The notes beneath the pieces were generated by a model. That model was not told where the DNA came from. It ran no database searches and saw only the letters and a program-made list of their open reading frames with translations. 7,430 nucleotides of DNA, from the NCBI GenBank assembly GCA_031285245.1, contig JAITWN010000045.1, forward strand, positions 1-7,430. The letters are read 5' to 3'. Source of the DNA: Chromatiales bacterium. Lineage in GTDB: Bacteria > Pseudomonadota > Gammaproteobacteria > SZUA-140. A program made the translations under genes and the position numbers. Position 1 is the stretch's first letter, and each line of letters starts with the position of its first letter. Shown piece after piece: positions 1 to 6,726 of this stretch.

Positions 1-1056
1 GACCGTGCTGGTCGGCGCATGCCGTTTCTGATCGTCAGTACGCTGGTGTGTGTGGCGTTCACGCTGCTCTTGGCGCGCTTCGGCTTATGGTTGACCGCGA
101 TCTTTTTCATCATCGCCAACGTTGCCTATCAGGCCGGCTTGCAGTTCTACGATGCTTTGCTGCCCGAGGTCAGTACGCCCGCGAATCGTGGCCTGATCGG
201 AGGTGTCGGCGTTGGTGTCGGCTACTTCGGCTCTTTCCTTGCGGTGGGGCTTGGCTTCATGCTCGGGAGCGAGGACAAGCCACAGCTTTTTTTCTGGATC
301 GCGCTACTGTTTTTGCTGTTCGCCTTGCCGTGTTTTTTTCTGGTCAAAGAGCGCCCGCGCCCACGCGCAGGAGGGGTGTGGAGCTGGTCAGCGATGCGCG
401 CCTCGACGCGCGAAACGCTGCGTACTCTGCGCAGCGTCGATGAATACCCTGGGTTGCTGCGTTTTCTCATCGGCAGAGTGTTTTATACCGACGCCATCAA
501 CACGGTGATCATGGTGATGTCGCTCTACACGGTGAACGTGGCGATTGCGACCGGTTTGGATGAGCAGGCTGGTGAACGCGCGGCGCAGTTGGTGCTGGTC
601 TTTGCCATCGGCTTTGCGGTGTTGGGTGGCTTCTTCTGGGGCTTCGTCACCGATCGCAGCGGACCCAAGCGCACTCTGGAACGAGTGCTGTGGGTATGGA
701 TGGTAAGCTTCGTCTTTGCCGCCGCTGTCGGCATTTTCTCGTTACCTCTGCTCTATCTTTATCCGGCAGCGGCAGTCGCTGGATTCGCTATCGGCGGGGT
801 GTGGGCATCAGATCGCCCCTACATGTTGCAGCTGACTCCACCCGATCGCATCGGCGAATTCTACGGTTTATACGGCATGGTCGGCCGCTTCTCCGCCATC
901 ACCGGCCCGGTGATCTGGGCGCTCATCTTCTGGTTCATGGTGCAAGTACTCGGCATGGCGCCGCATGTGGGGCAGGGTTTTGGCATCGTGTGTTTGGTGA
1001 TGCAGATGTTTATTGCCTGGCTCATCGTGCGCAAGATACGAAGTGGTGAGGACTGA
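1..1056 (+). CDS. UMF1/Atg22-like MFS transporter, 5'-truncated by window edge
   Basis: This is an inner-membrane transporter of the major facilitator superfamily, and its substrate is unknown. The frame is open from base 1, and the first residues read DRAGRR, the conserved MFS loop 2-3 motif. The gene therefore starts outside the window, and the ATG at 19 is an internal Met. I estimate that roughly 70-90 N-terminal residues (TM1-TM2) are missing. The visible part holds about ten hydrophobic segments. The FYDALLPEV and glycine-rich GVGVGVGYFGS stretches, and the C-terminal RPYMLQLTPPDRIGEFYGLYG region, are typical of the UMF1 branch, which is related to fungal Atg22 vacuolar effluxers. The stop lies 8 bases before marC, so the two are probably co-transcribed. 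The family call is firm; any substrate would be a guess. Confidence 0.88.
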   Translation, partial: DRAGRRMPFLIVSTLVCVAFTLLLARFGLWLTAIFFIIANVAYQAGLQFYDALLPEVSTPANRGLIGGVGVGVGYFGSFLAVGLGFMLGSEDKPQLFFWIALLFLLFALPCFFLVKERPRPRAGGVWSWSAMRASTRETLRTLRSVDEYPGLLRFLIGRVFYTDAINTVIMVMSLYTVNVAIATGLDEQAGERAAQLVLVFAIGFAVLGGFFWGFVTDRSGPKRTLERVLWVWMVSFVFAAAVGIFSLPLLYLYPAAAVAGFAIGGVWASDRPYMLQLTPPDRIGEFYGLYGMVGRFSAITGPVIWALIFWFMVQVLGMAPHVGQGFGIVCLVMQMFIAWLIVRKIRSGED

Positions 1057-1064
1057 GTCGATCC

Positions 1065-1745
1065 ATGACTGAGCCCGCTCTTTTTTCTTCTTTCCTGCAT
1101 GTCATCGCCTTGGCATTCATTGCGCTTTTCCCGCCGGTAAATCCCATCGGCTCGGCTTTGATCGTCGAGCCTTTTCTGCATCAGCTGAGTGATAAAGAGC
1201 GCTGGAATGCTGCTTGGATGATCACGTTTTATTGTCTGATCATCTGTTTGGGTAGCGTCTATGTCGGCGGAGTTTTCTTCAGCGCCTTTGGAATTTCAGT
1301 CCCTGTCGTACAGATGGCTGGCGGCATTTTGATCTGCCGCCTAGGCTGGAGTGTGCTGGCTTCTAATCAATTAATCGATCAAGAAAAAGAAGTCGCTGCC
1401 AAAGGGCCTGTATCGCAGATGCAGGTACGCAACATGTTGTTTTATCCATTGGCATTTCCGACCACGACGGGTGGTGGCACCATCTCAGTGTTGCTTACAT
1501 TGAGCGCAGGGAGTTATGAGCTTGTGCCTCTTGGAACCTGGGCGAAAATGCTGGCGTTGACCGTGGCGTGCCTGCTGATGTGTTTATTGATTTTTGTTTG
1601 CCATTATTTTGCACCGACCCTGTTTCGGCGCCTTGGCACTCAGGGCCAGCAGGTGGTTAACAAGTTGAGTGGTTTTCTGACGTTCTGCGTCGGCATCCAG
1701 ATATTCGTCAACGGGCTTTTAGCGCTGATTCGAACAGTAAAATAA
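1065..1745 (+). CDS. MarC family integral membrane protein
   Basis: This is a 226-residue polytopic inner-membrane protein of the MarC family (UPF0056, six predicted helices), whose function is not settled. The old link to multiple antibiotic resistance in E. coli was not upheld. The family's two inverted half-repeats are visible: VNPIG at residues 25-29 in the first re-entrant segment and PLAFPTTTGGGTIS at residues 128-141 in the second. A charged cytoplasmic stretch around residues 102-122 separates the halves. The length is normal for the family. The ATG at 1065 is preceded by GGTGAGGA at 1045-1052, a usable ribosome-binding site inside the end of the upstream transporter gene, so translation of the two is probably linked. 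No lesion is seen. Confidence 0.93.
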   Translation: MTEPALFSSFLHVIALAFIALFPPVNPIGSALIVEPFLHQLSDKERWNAAWMITFYCLIICLGSVYVGGVFFSAFGISVPVVQMAGGILICRLGWSVLASNQLIDQEKEVAAKGPVSQMQVRNMLFYPLAFPTTTGGGTISVLLTLSAGSYELVPLGTWAKMLALTVACLLMCLLIFVCHYFAPTLFRRLGTQGQQVVNKLSGFLTFCVGIQIFVNGLLALIRTVK

Positions 1746-1819
1746 AATGTACGCACAAAAGCCCAGCAGGTGGGAGCAGCACTGAAGCTTATTTTTTGGC
1801 AAGACAGGGAAAAACGAAA

Positions 1820-2517
1820 ATGAAGCCTTGTGCCAAAGTTGTTTTCCTATCAGTAGTCATGCTGCTTGTTGCAGGGTGTGCAACCTACATCTCGCATGGT
1901 CCCAAAGCCAATCTTCAAGATTTTTCGCCAGTATCTACGCTCGATGCCAAGCCTACAGCGCAGTTGCCGGCGAGTATTGCGGCGGTGAGAATTCAAGCAC
2001 CTAACTACACAAGTAATTATCTGCGCCAAAACGGCGGCATCTATAGTGCGGGAAATTATCCCGTTATTACGACCCGAGAAGTCGAAGAACAGGATCAGAT
2101 CAATCGCATCGCTGGCCTTTCTCAGATAGATGGAGTGGTTTCGATCAATCGCCTTCTCTTGCCTCTTGCCGCAGCTTGAGAGCGATCGCGAGCTGCGAGA
2201 GGCAGCAGCCCGTTTGCATGCGGACTTCCTGCTTGTCTGTACCTTCGACACAAAGCTCTCGGATACCAATACCTCGCCGCTGCGCAGCATGCTGACTCTG
2301 GGGTTTGCTCGCACGAAGAAAATATCCGCCAACAGCACAGCATTAGCCCTGCTGCTCGACACACACACGGGGTACATCTATTCATCCTAGTGAGGTGCTC
2401 AGCAAGTCCGAGACACAATCAACGGTGTGGGGCAGCGGCGCCGCTGCAGATGAGGCGCAGCTCAACAGCGAGCGTGATGCCTTCGGGAAGCTGATGGACG
2501 CTATCGTGGCGTCATAG
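1820..2517 (+). pseudogene. Frameshifted lipoprotein gene (two lesions)
   Basis: This is the remnant of a secreted lipoprotein of about 229 residues whose function I do not recognise. I place the start at the ATG at 1820, because AGGGA at 1806-1810 is well spaced before it. The N-terminus is a lipoprotein signal with lipobox LVAGC (Cys20), so the mature protein would be lipid-anchored in the envelope. The first frame runs into TGA at 2177-2179. Removing one copy of the 7-bp tandem duplication at 2157-2170 joins SINRLLLP directly to QLESDRELREAAARLHAD. This second frame ends at TAG 2388-2390. A further net +1 shift there opens a third frame (SEVLSKSETQSTVWGSG...) to TAG 2515-2517. The restored protein resembles uncharacterised proteobacterial lipoproteins with a DTxTGYxY stretch near the C-terminal third. 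The 5' part looks less GC-rich than clpB. Confidence 0.82.
2157..2170 (+). repeat. 7-bp tandem duplication causing a frameshift
   Basis: The heptamer TCTTGCC occurs twice head-to-tail (2157-2163 and 2164-2170). Deleting one copy restores a continuous lipoprotein frame across the break. This points to a slippage-type duplication as the inactivating event, and a contraction could in principle reverse it. Confidence 0.9.
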
Positions 2518-2587
2518 CCGAAGCTCTTGGAGCGTTATGGTAATAAAGGGTAATGCCTGATCGCTGGTCCCCGGGGAGTGATGACCG

Positions 2588-2663
2588 GCGGCGCCCGTTA
2601 CTCTTTTTCAAGACACGGAGCCGCTGCGCGCCAACGGTCCTGAAAAAGAGTAACGGGCACCGC
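2588..2663. repeat. Long stem-loop with 18-bp perfect arms
   Basis: The left arm at 2593-2610 (GCCCGTTACTCTTTTTCA) is the exact reverse complement of 2641-2658. Outside it, after one C/A mismatch, four more pairs form (2588-2591 with 2660-2663). Inside it, after a 6-base bulge, GGA and CCG (2617-2619 and 2621-2623, around a bulged G) pair with CGGTCC at 2635-2640. The loop is 11 bases. No T-run follows on either strand, so it is not a textbook intrinsic terminator. It may act as a bidirectional terminator or transcript-stabilising element for the two converging genes, or be a small palindromic mobile remnant. Confidence 0.9.
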
Positions 2664-2753
2664 TCCAAGCATCGCGGTGCATTCGAGAGAAGAACAGACG
2701 TTTTCTTGAAGTCTCAGCAGGCCTAATCCCGGAACCCTGAGGTGAGCCTCCCT

Positions 2754-2786
2754 GACGTTGGGCTTCGCGTTGCTCAGCACCAACCT
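2754..2786. repeat. REP-like repeat remnant
   Basis: The stretch starting CGTTGGGCTTCGCG and ending CAGCACCAACCTA carries short GTTGG/CCAAC ends. It resembles abundant extragenic repeats in many gammaproteobacterial genomes whose reverse complement reads roughly TAGGTTGGTGCTGAGC followed by CCCAACG. The identification is from memory of that repeat class. Copy number in this genome cannot be seen from one window. Confidence 0.45.
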
Positions 2787-2819
2787 ATGCCCTTTGGATA
2801 TTGCGATGCATCGACGGGC

Positions 2820-3689
2820 TTACCCCACCATCTCCATCCGCATCGACAGATCAATCGCGCGCAGGTCTTTGGTCAGCGCGCCGATGGCGATGCGGTTTAC
2901 GCCGGTTTCGGCAACTGCTCGTATGTTGTCGAGGGTGATGCCGCCGGAGGCTTCCAAGAGTGTTTTGCTGTTGCGGTTGTTGCGCAGTGCGACGGCTTCA
3001 CGCATGGCTTGGACGGTGAAGTTGTCGAGGAGCACGATGTCTACGCCCGCGGTCAATGCTTCTTCCAGTTGATGCAGATGTTCGACTTCGATTTCAACGG
3101 ACAGCTTGGGAAAGAGCTCGCGCGCAGCGTTGAATGCAGCGCTGAGCGAGTCGAACATGGCGAGATGATTTTCCTTGATCAGGATGGCATCATACAAACC
3201 CATGCGGTGATTGCTCGCGCCGCCGCAGCGGATGGCGTATTTCTGCGCACTGCGTAATCCCGGGATGGTCTTGCGGGTGTCGAGCAGTGTCACTGGAAGA
3301 TCGGCGATGCGTTCGCGATAGCGATGCGCGGTGGTTGCCGTGCCCGATAGGGTTTGCAGCAGGTTGAGCGCGGTGCGCTCTGCACTCAGTAGTGCGCGCG
3401 CGGTGCCGCTGATGGTGCAGATGCGCTGCTCGGCAGCGATAGCGTCGCCGTCGCTTGCTTCCCAGGAGATCGTTGCATTGGCATCGAAAGCCTGGAAAGC
3501 CATTTCAAACCAGGCTGTTCCACACAGCACAGCGGGCTCGCGTGCAATCACTGTGGCGCAGGCTTGCACACTTTCGCCCACCAGTGCAGCGGTTGGGTCG
3601 CCTTCGCCAAGATCCTCCGCCAGCGCGCGCACGATGTCTTCGCGCACGGTTTCTGTTGAAAGGGGTTTGGGGTCGGCTATCGTGGGCAT
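2820..3689 (-). CDS. nadC: Nicotinate-nucleotide pyrophosphorylase (carboxylating), quinolinate phosphoribosyltransferase
   Basis: NadC converts quinolinate and PRPP to nicotinate mononucleotide, CO2 and pyrophosphate, the step where de novo NAD synthesis joins the salvage route in the cytoplasm. The 289-residue protein has the usual length: an N-terminal alpha/beta sandwich (to about residue 115) and then a barrel domain. The active-site residues known for the family are all visible: Arg105, Arg139-Lys140 in LLDTRKTIPGLR, His161-Arg162, Lys172 in ILIKENHL, Glu201 and Asp222 in VLLDNF. The ATG at 3687-3689 is the first possible start in the frame as far upstream as I followed it, and its ribosome-binding site is weak. 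The stop is TAA. The gene stands alone, divergent from clpB, with a TATAAT -10 box about 34 bases upstream of the start. No nadA or nadB is in the window. Confidence 0.96.
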   Translation of the reverse strand: MPTIADPKPLSTETVREDIVRALAEDLGEGDPTAALVGESVQACATVIAREPAVLCGTAWFEMAFQAFDANATISWEASDGDAIAAEQRICTISGTARALLSAERTALNLLQTLSGTATTAHRYRERIADLPVTLLDTRKTIPGLRSAQKYAIRCGGASNHRMGLYDAILIKENHLAMFDSLSAAFNAARELFPKLSVEIEVEHLHQLEEALTAGVDIVLLDNFTVQAMREAVALRNNRNSKTLLEASGGITLDNIRAVAETGVNRIAIGALTKDLRAIDLSMRMEMVG

Positions 3690-3702
3690 GGCGCTCGGGT
3701 AA

Positions 3703-3730
3703 CTGAAAGGTTGGATGAGATGATTATACT
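3703..3730 (+). promoter_or_regulatory. Candidate sigma-70 promoter toward clpB
   Basis: CTGAAA at 3703-3708 (4 of 6 to TTGACA), a 16-base spacer and TATACT at 3725-3730 (5 of 6 to TATAAT). The start point would be near 3737, giving clpB a leader of about 100 bases. Its -10 shares bases 3725-3728 with the nadC -10. Confidence 0.4.
3723..3728 (-). promoter_or_regulatory. Candidate -10 box of the nadC promoter
   Basis: Read on the minus strand this is a perfect TATAAT, about 34 bases before the nadC ATG, which would leave a leader of roughly 25-30 bases. No good -35 hexamer sits 16-18 bases upstream. It overlaps a plus-strand -10 candidate. Confidence 0.5.
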
Positions 3731-3778
3731 CAACGGGGCCAGGCCAGACTCATCTGCAGGGCGTGCGGCCGGCTGTGG

Positions 3779-3806
3779 TTGAAAGTTGTCGCCCCGGTCT
3801 TATTGT
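3779..3806 (+). promoter_or_regulatory. Second candidate promoter for clpB
   Basis: TTGAAA at 3779-3784 (5 of 6), a 16-base spacer and TATTGT at 3801-3806 (4 of 6), ending 33 bases before the clpB start. A CCCCGGT run at 3792-3798 recalls the CCCCAT part of heat-shock promoters, but it lies only 7 bases from TTGAAA instead of about 13-14. I therefore cannot call a sigma-32 promoter. Confidence 0.3.
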
Positions 3807-3839
3807 TTGGTAGATCTTGAACTATGAGGGAAAAACGCG

Positions 3840-6443
3840 ATGCGCATGGACAAACTAACGAGTAAGTTCCAGATGGGGCTGGCGGATGCGCAGTCCCTGG
3901 CGGTTGGGCACGATCACCAGTTCATTGATCCCGTTCACCTCATGATCGCGCTGCTTGATCAGGATGGCGGATCGCTGCGTCCGCTGCTTGCTCGCGCCGA
4001 GGTCAATGTCGATCGCTTGCGTTCGCAGCTCGGCGAGGCGATGGATCGGCTGCCGCACGTTGAAGGTCAATCCGGTGATGTGCATATCTCCAATGATCTA
4101 GCGCGGCTGCTGAACGTCACTGACAAGCTTGCGCAGCAGCACAAGGATCAATACATCTCATCGGAATGGTTCGCGCTCGCGGCGCTGGAAGATCGCGGCA
4201 CGCTCGGTTCGTTGATGCGCGCGAGTGGCGCGAGCAAAGGCCTGATCGAGCAGGCGATTGACCACATGCGCGGCGGTGCCCGTATCGAAGATCCTAATGC
4301 CGAGGAACAGCGCCAGGCGCTTGCCAAATACACCATCGATCTTACTGAGCGCGCCGAACAAGGTCGCATTGATCCGGTGATCGGACGTGATGATGAAATT
4401 CGCCGCACCGTGCAGGTGCTGCAGCGTCGCACCAAGAACAATCCCGTGCTGATCGGTGAGCCCGGCGTTGGCAAAACTGCCATCGTCGAGGGGCTTGCTC
4501 AGCGCATCGTCAATGGCGAAGTGCCAGAAGGGCTCAAAGGTCGGCGCTTGTTGTCGCTCGATATGGGCGCGCTGCTGGCTGGTGCGAAATTTCGCGGCGA
4601 GTTCGAAGAGCGTTTGAAAGCAGTGTTGAATGATCTCGGCAAGCAGGAAGGTCGCGTCATTTTGTTCATCGATGAGCTGCACACCATCGTCGGCGCAGGT
4701 AAGGCTGAAGGCGCCATCGATGCCGGCAATATGCTGAAACCTGCGCTCGCGCGTGGTGAGCTGCACTGCATCGGCGCGACCACGCTCGATGAATATCGCC
4801 AATATATCGAGAAAGATGCCGCGCTGGAGCGGCGTTTTCAGAAGGTGTTGGTCGAAGAGCCGAGCGTTGAAGATACCATCGCCATCCTGCGCGGACTCAA
4901 GGAAAAATACGAGATTCATCACGGCGTCGATATCACTGATCCGGCGATCGTTGCTGCGGCGACGCTGTCGCAGCGCTACATTACCGATCGTAATCTGCCG
5001 GACAAGGCCATTGATCTCGTCGATGAGGCCGCTTCGCGTATTCGCATCGAAATCGATTCCAAACCTGAAGAAATGGATCGCATGGAGCGCCGCTTGATCC
5101 AGCTCAAGATCGAGCGCGAAGCGCTGAAGAAAGAAAGCGATGAAGCGTCACGCCGCCGGCTTGATACGCTCGAAACCGAGATTAATCGCCTCGAGCGCGA
5201 GTACGCCGATCTCGAAGAGATCTGGAAGAGCGATAAAGCAGCATTGCAGGGAACGCAGCATATCAAGGAAGAACTCGATCAGGTACGTCTCGAACTCGAA
5301 ACCGCGCGCCGTGCCGGTAATCTTGCGCGCATGTCGGAGTTACAGTACGGGCGTATCCCCGAGCTGGAAAAACTCTTGGCTCAAGCCGGGCAGGGCAGTG
5401 CCGGCGAGCGCGAGCTGAAGCTGCTGCGTAATCGCGTCACCGATGAAGAGATCGCGGAAGTGGTGTCGAAGTGGACCGGCATTCCGGTCAGCAAGATGCT
5501 CGAAGGCGAGCGCGACAAATTGCTGCACATGGAAGAAGCGCTGCACCAGCGTGTGGTCGGGCAGGATGAAGCGATCAAAGCGGTTTCTGACGCCATCCGC
5601 CGCGCGCGCGCCGGACTTTCTGATCCCAGCCGTCCGAATGGTTCGTTCCTCTTCCTCGGCCCAACGGGTGTTGGTAAGACGGAGCTCTGCAAGGCGCTCG
5701 CTTCGTTCCTCTTTGATACCGAAGAAGCGATGATTCGCATCGATATGTCCGAATTCATGGAGAAGCATTCGGTCGCGCGTTTGATCGGCGCGCCGCCGGG
5801 CTATGTCGGCTATGAGGAAGGGGGGTATCTCACCGAAGCTGTGCGGCGCCGGCCTTATTCGGTGGTGCTGCTCGATGAAGTGGAAAAGGCGCATGCCGAT
5901 GTTTTCAACGTGCTGCTGCAGGTGCTCGATGATGGCCGTCTCACCGATGGCCAGGGACGCACCGTTGATTTTCGCAACACCGTCATCGTCATGACTTCAA
6001 ACCTTGGCTCGCAGGTGATTCAGGAGCTCTCTGGTGAGGAGCGCTATGACGAAATGAAGGATGCGGTACTGGAGATCGTCGGTCGTCATTTCCGCCCGGA
6101 ATTCATCAACCGCATCGACGACGTGGTGGTATTCAGGCCGCTTAGTCGTGATCAGATCCGTCATATCACCGATATCCAGATCAGGTATCTGCGCGCGCGT
6201 CTGCGCGAGCGTGACATGGATCTGCGTCTTAGCGAAGCGGCGCTCGATCTGCTCGGCGAAGCGGGCTTTGATCCGGTATATGGCGCGCGTCCGCTGCGTC
6301 GCGCGATCCAGCAGCGCCTCGAAAATCCGCTGGCACAAGCGATACTCGCCGGACGCTATGGCGAAGGGGACGTGATCGATGTGGATGTCAGCGCCGGTGA
6401 GCTGCATTTCGGTAAAAGCGCTGAACGCACCATGGTGCATTGA
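3840..6443 (+). CDS. clpB: ATP-dependent chaperone ClpB (Hsp100 disaggregase)
   Basis: ClpB is a hexameric cytoplasmic AAA+ machine that, with DnaK/DnaJ/GrpE, pulls polypeptides out of heat-induced aggregates. Its 867 residues are a full-length match to the family. In order they show the Clp N-domain (about 1-145), NBD1 with Walker A GEPGVGKT (206-213) and Walker B IDE (Asp278-Glu279), the coiled-coil middle domain (about 405-525, rich in Glu, Arg and Leu), NBD2 with Walker A GPTGVGKT (607-614) and Walker B LLDE (Asp679-Glu680), and the sensor-2 GARPLRRAIQ stretch near the C-terminus. Pore loops carry Phe251 (KFRGEFEERL) and Tyr655 (GYVGYEEGG). The middle domain marks it as ClpB rather than ClpA or ClpC. 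GAGGG at 3826-3830 supports the ATG at 3840; a second ATG lies two codons in. It has its own upstream region, divergent from nadC. Confidence 0.98.
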   Translation: MRMDKLTSKFQMGLADAQSLAVGHDHQFIDPVHLMIALLDQDGGSLRPLLARAEVNVDRLRSQLGEAMDRLPHVEGQSGDVHISNDLARLLNVTDKLAQQHKDQYISSEWFALAALEDRGTLGSLMRASGASKGLIEQAIDHMRGGARIEDPNAEEQRQALAKYTIDLTERAEQGRIDPVIGRDDEIRRTVQVLQRRTKNNPVLIGEPGVGKTAIVEGLAQRIVNGEVPEGLKGRRLLSLDMGALLAGAKFRGEFEERLKAVLNDLGKQEGRVILFIDELHTIVGAGKAEGAIDAGNMLKPALARGELHCIGATTLDEYRQYIEKDAALERRFQKVLVEEPSVEDTIAILRGLKEKYEIHHGVDITDPAIVAAATLSQRYITDRNLPDKAIDLVDEAASRIRIEIDSKPEEMDRMERRLIQLKIEREALKKESDEASRRRLDTLETEINRLEREYADLEEIWKSDKAALQGTQHIKEELDQVRLELETARRAGNLARMSELQYGRIPELEKLLAQAGQGSAGERELKLLRNRVTDEEIAEVVSKWTGIPVSKMLEGERDKLLHMEEALHQRVVGQDEAIKAVSDAIRRARAGLSDPSRPNGSFLFLGPTGVGKTELCKALASFLFDTEEAMIRIDMSEFMEKHSVARLIGAPPGYVGYEEGGYLTEAVRRRPYSVVLLDEVEKAHADVFNVLLQVLDDGRLTDGQGRTVDFRNTVIVMTSNLGSQVIQELSGEERYDEMKDAVLEIVGRHFRPEFINRIDDVVVFRPLSRDQIRHITDIQIRYLRARLRERDMDLRLSEAALDLLGEAGFDPVYGARPLRRAIQQRLENPLAQAILAGRYGEGDVIDVDVSAGELHFGKSAERTMVH

Positions 6444-6456
6444 GCGCGCTTGCGCT
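6443..6456 (+). other. Small GC hairpin at the end of clpB
   Basis: AGCGC (6443-6447) and GCGCT (6452-6456) form a 5-bp stem with a 4-base loop, starting at the last base of the clpB stop codon. An A/T-rich stretch follows but without a real T-run, so a weak terminator is possible but not secure. Confidence 0.3.
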
Positions 6457-6458
6457 AT

Positions 6459-6475
6459 AGAGAAAATATTTCTCT
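6459..6475. promoter_or_regulatory. AT-rich 17-bp palindrome, possible operator
   Basis: AGAGAAA and TTTCTCT are exact inverted 7-mers around a 3-base centre, in the 45-base gap between the clpB stop and the DUF4160 start, 13 bases before that ATG. The position and the AT-rich symmetry fit an autoregulatory operator of the downstream two-gene cassette. This is inference from placement only. Confidence 0.4.
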
Positions 6476-6488
6476 GGAATGTTTTTCC

Positions 6489-6723
6489 ATGGGCAAGTTG
6501 CATCAGCAAGGCAATTGGATCATTCGCGTCCAGGGTAATGAGCATTCGCCGGTTCATGTCCACGTGATCCACCCCGACGGCAAAGCCATTGTGCATCTCG
6601 ATGGTAGTGCTGAATCGAGGCGTGCCCACCGCTGTCATCGTGCAGGCCGCCGCCTGGGTGGCGGCTAATGCTGACGTTATCAGCGCCGAATGGGCACGCA
6701 TGAATAATCCTCCTGCGGGGTGA
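6489..6723 (+). pseudogene. DUF4160-like gene, frameshifted
   Basis: This is the remnant of a small protein of about 77 residues. I prefer the ATG at 6489 (GGAA lies about 10 bases upstream). The first 39 residues read MGKLHQQGNWIIRVQGNEHS then PVHVHVIHPDGKAIVHLDG, with the HVHV core I associate with DUF4160. That frame then turns into low-complexity Arg-rich sequence and stops at 6666-6668. A net +1 shift between about 6600 and 6612 gives a sensible C-terminus instead: VLNRGVPTAVIVQAAAW then VAANADVISAEWARMNNP, stopping at TGA 6721-6723. The next gene starts 3 bases on, so the two form an operon. Function is unknown. DUF4160 and DUF2442 genes are, as I recall, often neighbours and are suspected toxin-antitoxin-like partners. 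Confidence 0.72.
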
Positions 6724-6726
6724 GCT

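Larger units (their letters stand above)
2518..2819. other. Gene-free, structure-rich convergent intergenic region
   Basis: These 302 bases lie between the converging lipoprotein remnant (plus) and nadC (minus). I see no credible coding sequence. The region holds the palindrome CCCCGGGG near 2570, a long hairpin at 2588-2663, an alternative hairpin with 7-bp arms GCACCGC (2657-2663) and GCGGTGC (2674-2680), and a REP-like repeat near 2754-2786. The second hairpin shares bases with the outer right arm of the first, so the two cannot form fully together. Confidence 0.7.

Noticed and set aside
1796..1819. TTG start for the lipoprotein
   Set aside because: The ATG at 1820 has a well-spaced AGGGA and gives a normal lipoprotein signal peptide.
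1746..1819. Intrinsic terminator after marC, using the T-run at 1792-1797
   Set aside because: Only 3-4-bp stems can be drawn before the T-run.
2130..2390. Separate 86-residue gene starting at ATG 2130
   Set aside because: Its first residues are out-of-frame lipoprotein sequence; removing the 7-bp duplication joins it to the upstream frame.
2593..2658. Insertion sequence bounded by 18-bp inverted repeats
   Set aside because: Only 30 bases lie between the arms, and no transposase or target duplication is visible.
2742..3257. Plus-strand open frame over the 3' half of nadC
   Set aside because: It lies opposite the conserved NadC barrel domain and is a frame shadow.
3779..3799. Sigma-32 promoter TTGAAA plus CCCCGGT
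   Set aside because: The spacer is 7 bases, far too short.
4158..4922. Long minus-strand open frame inside clpB (also 5340-5894 and 5997-6761)
   Set aside because: Antisense shadows of a highly conserved gene; their translations show no recognisable domain.
6450..6488. TTG start for the DUF4160 gene
   Set aside because: It would make the palindrome coding, and the 13 added residues resemble nothing in the domain; ATG 6489 is simpler.
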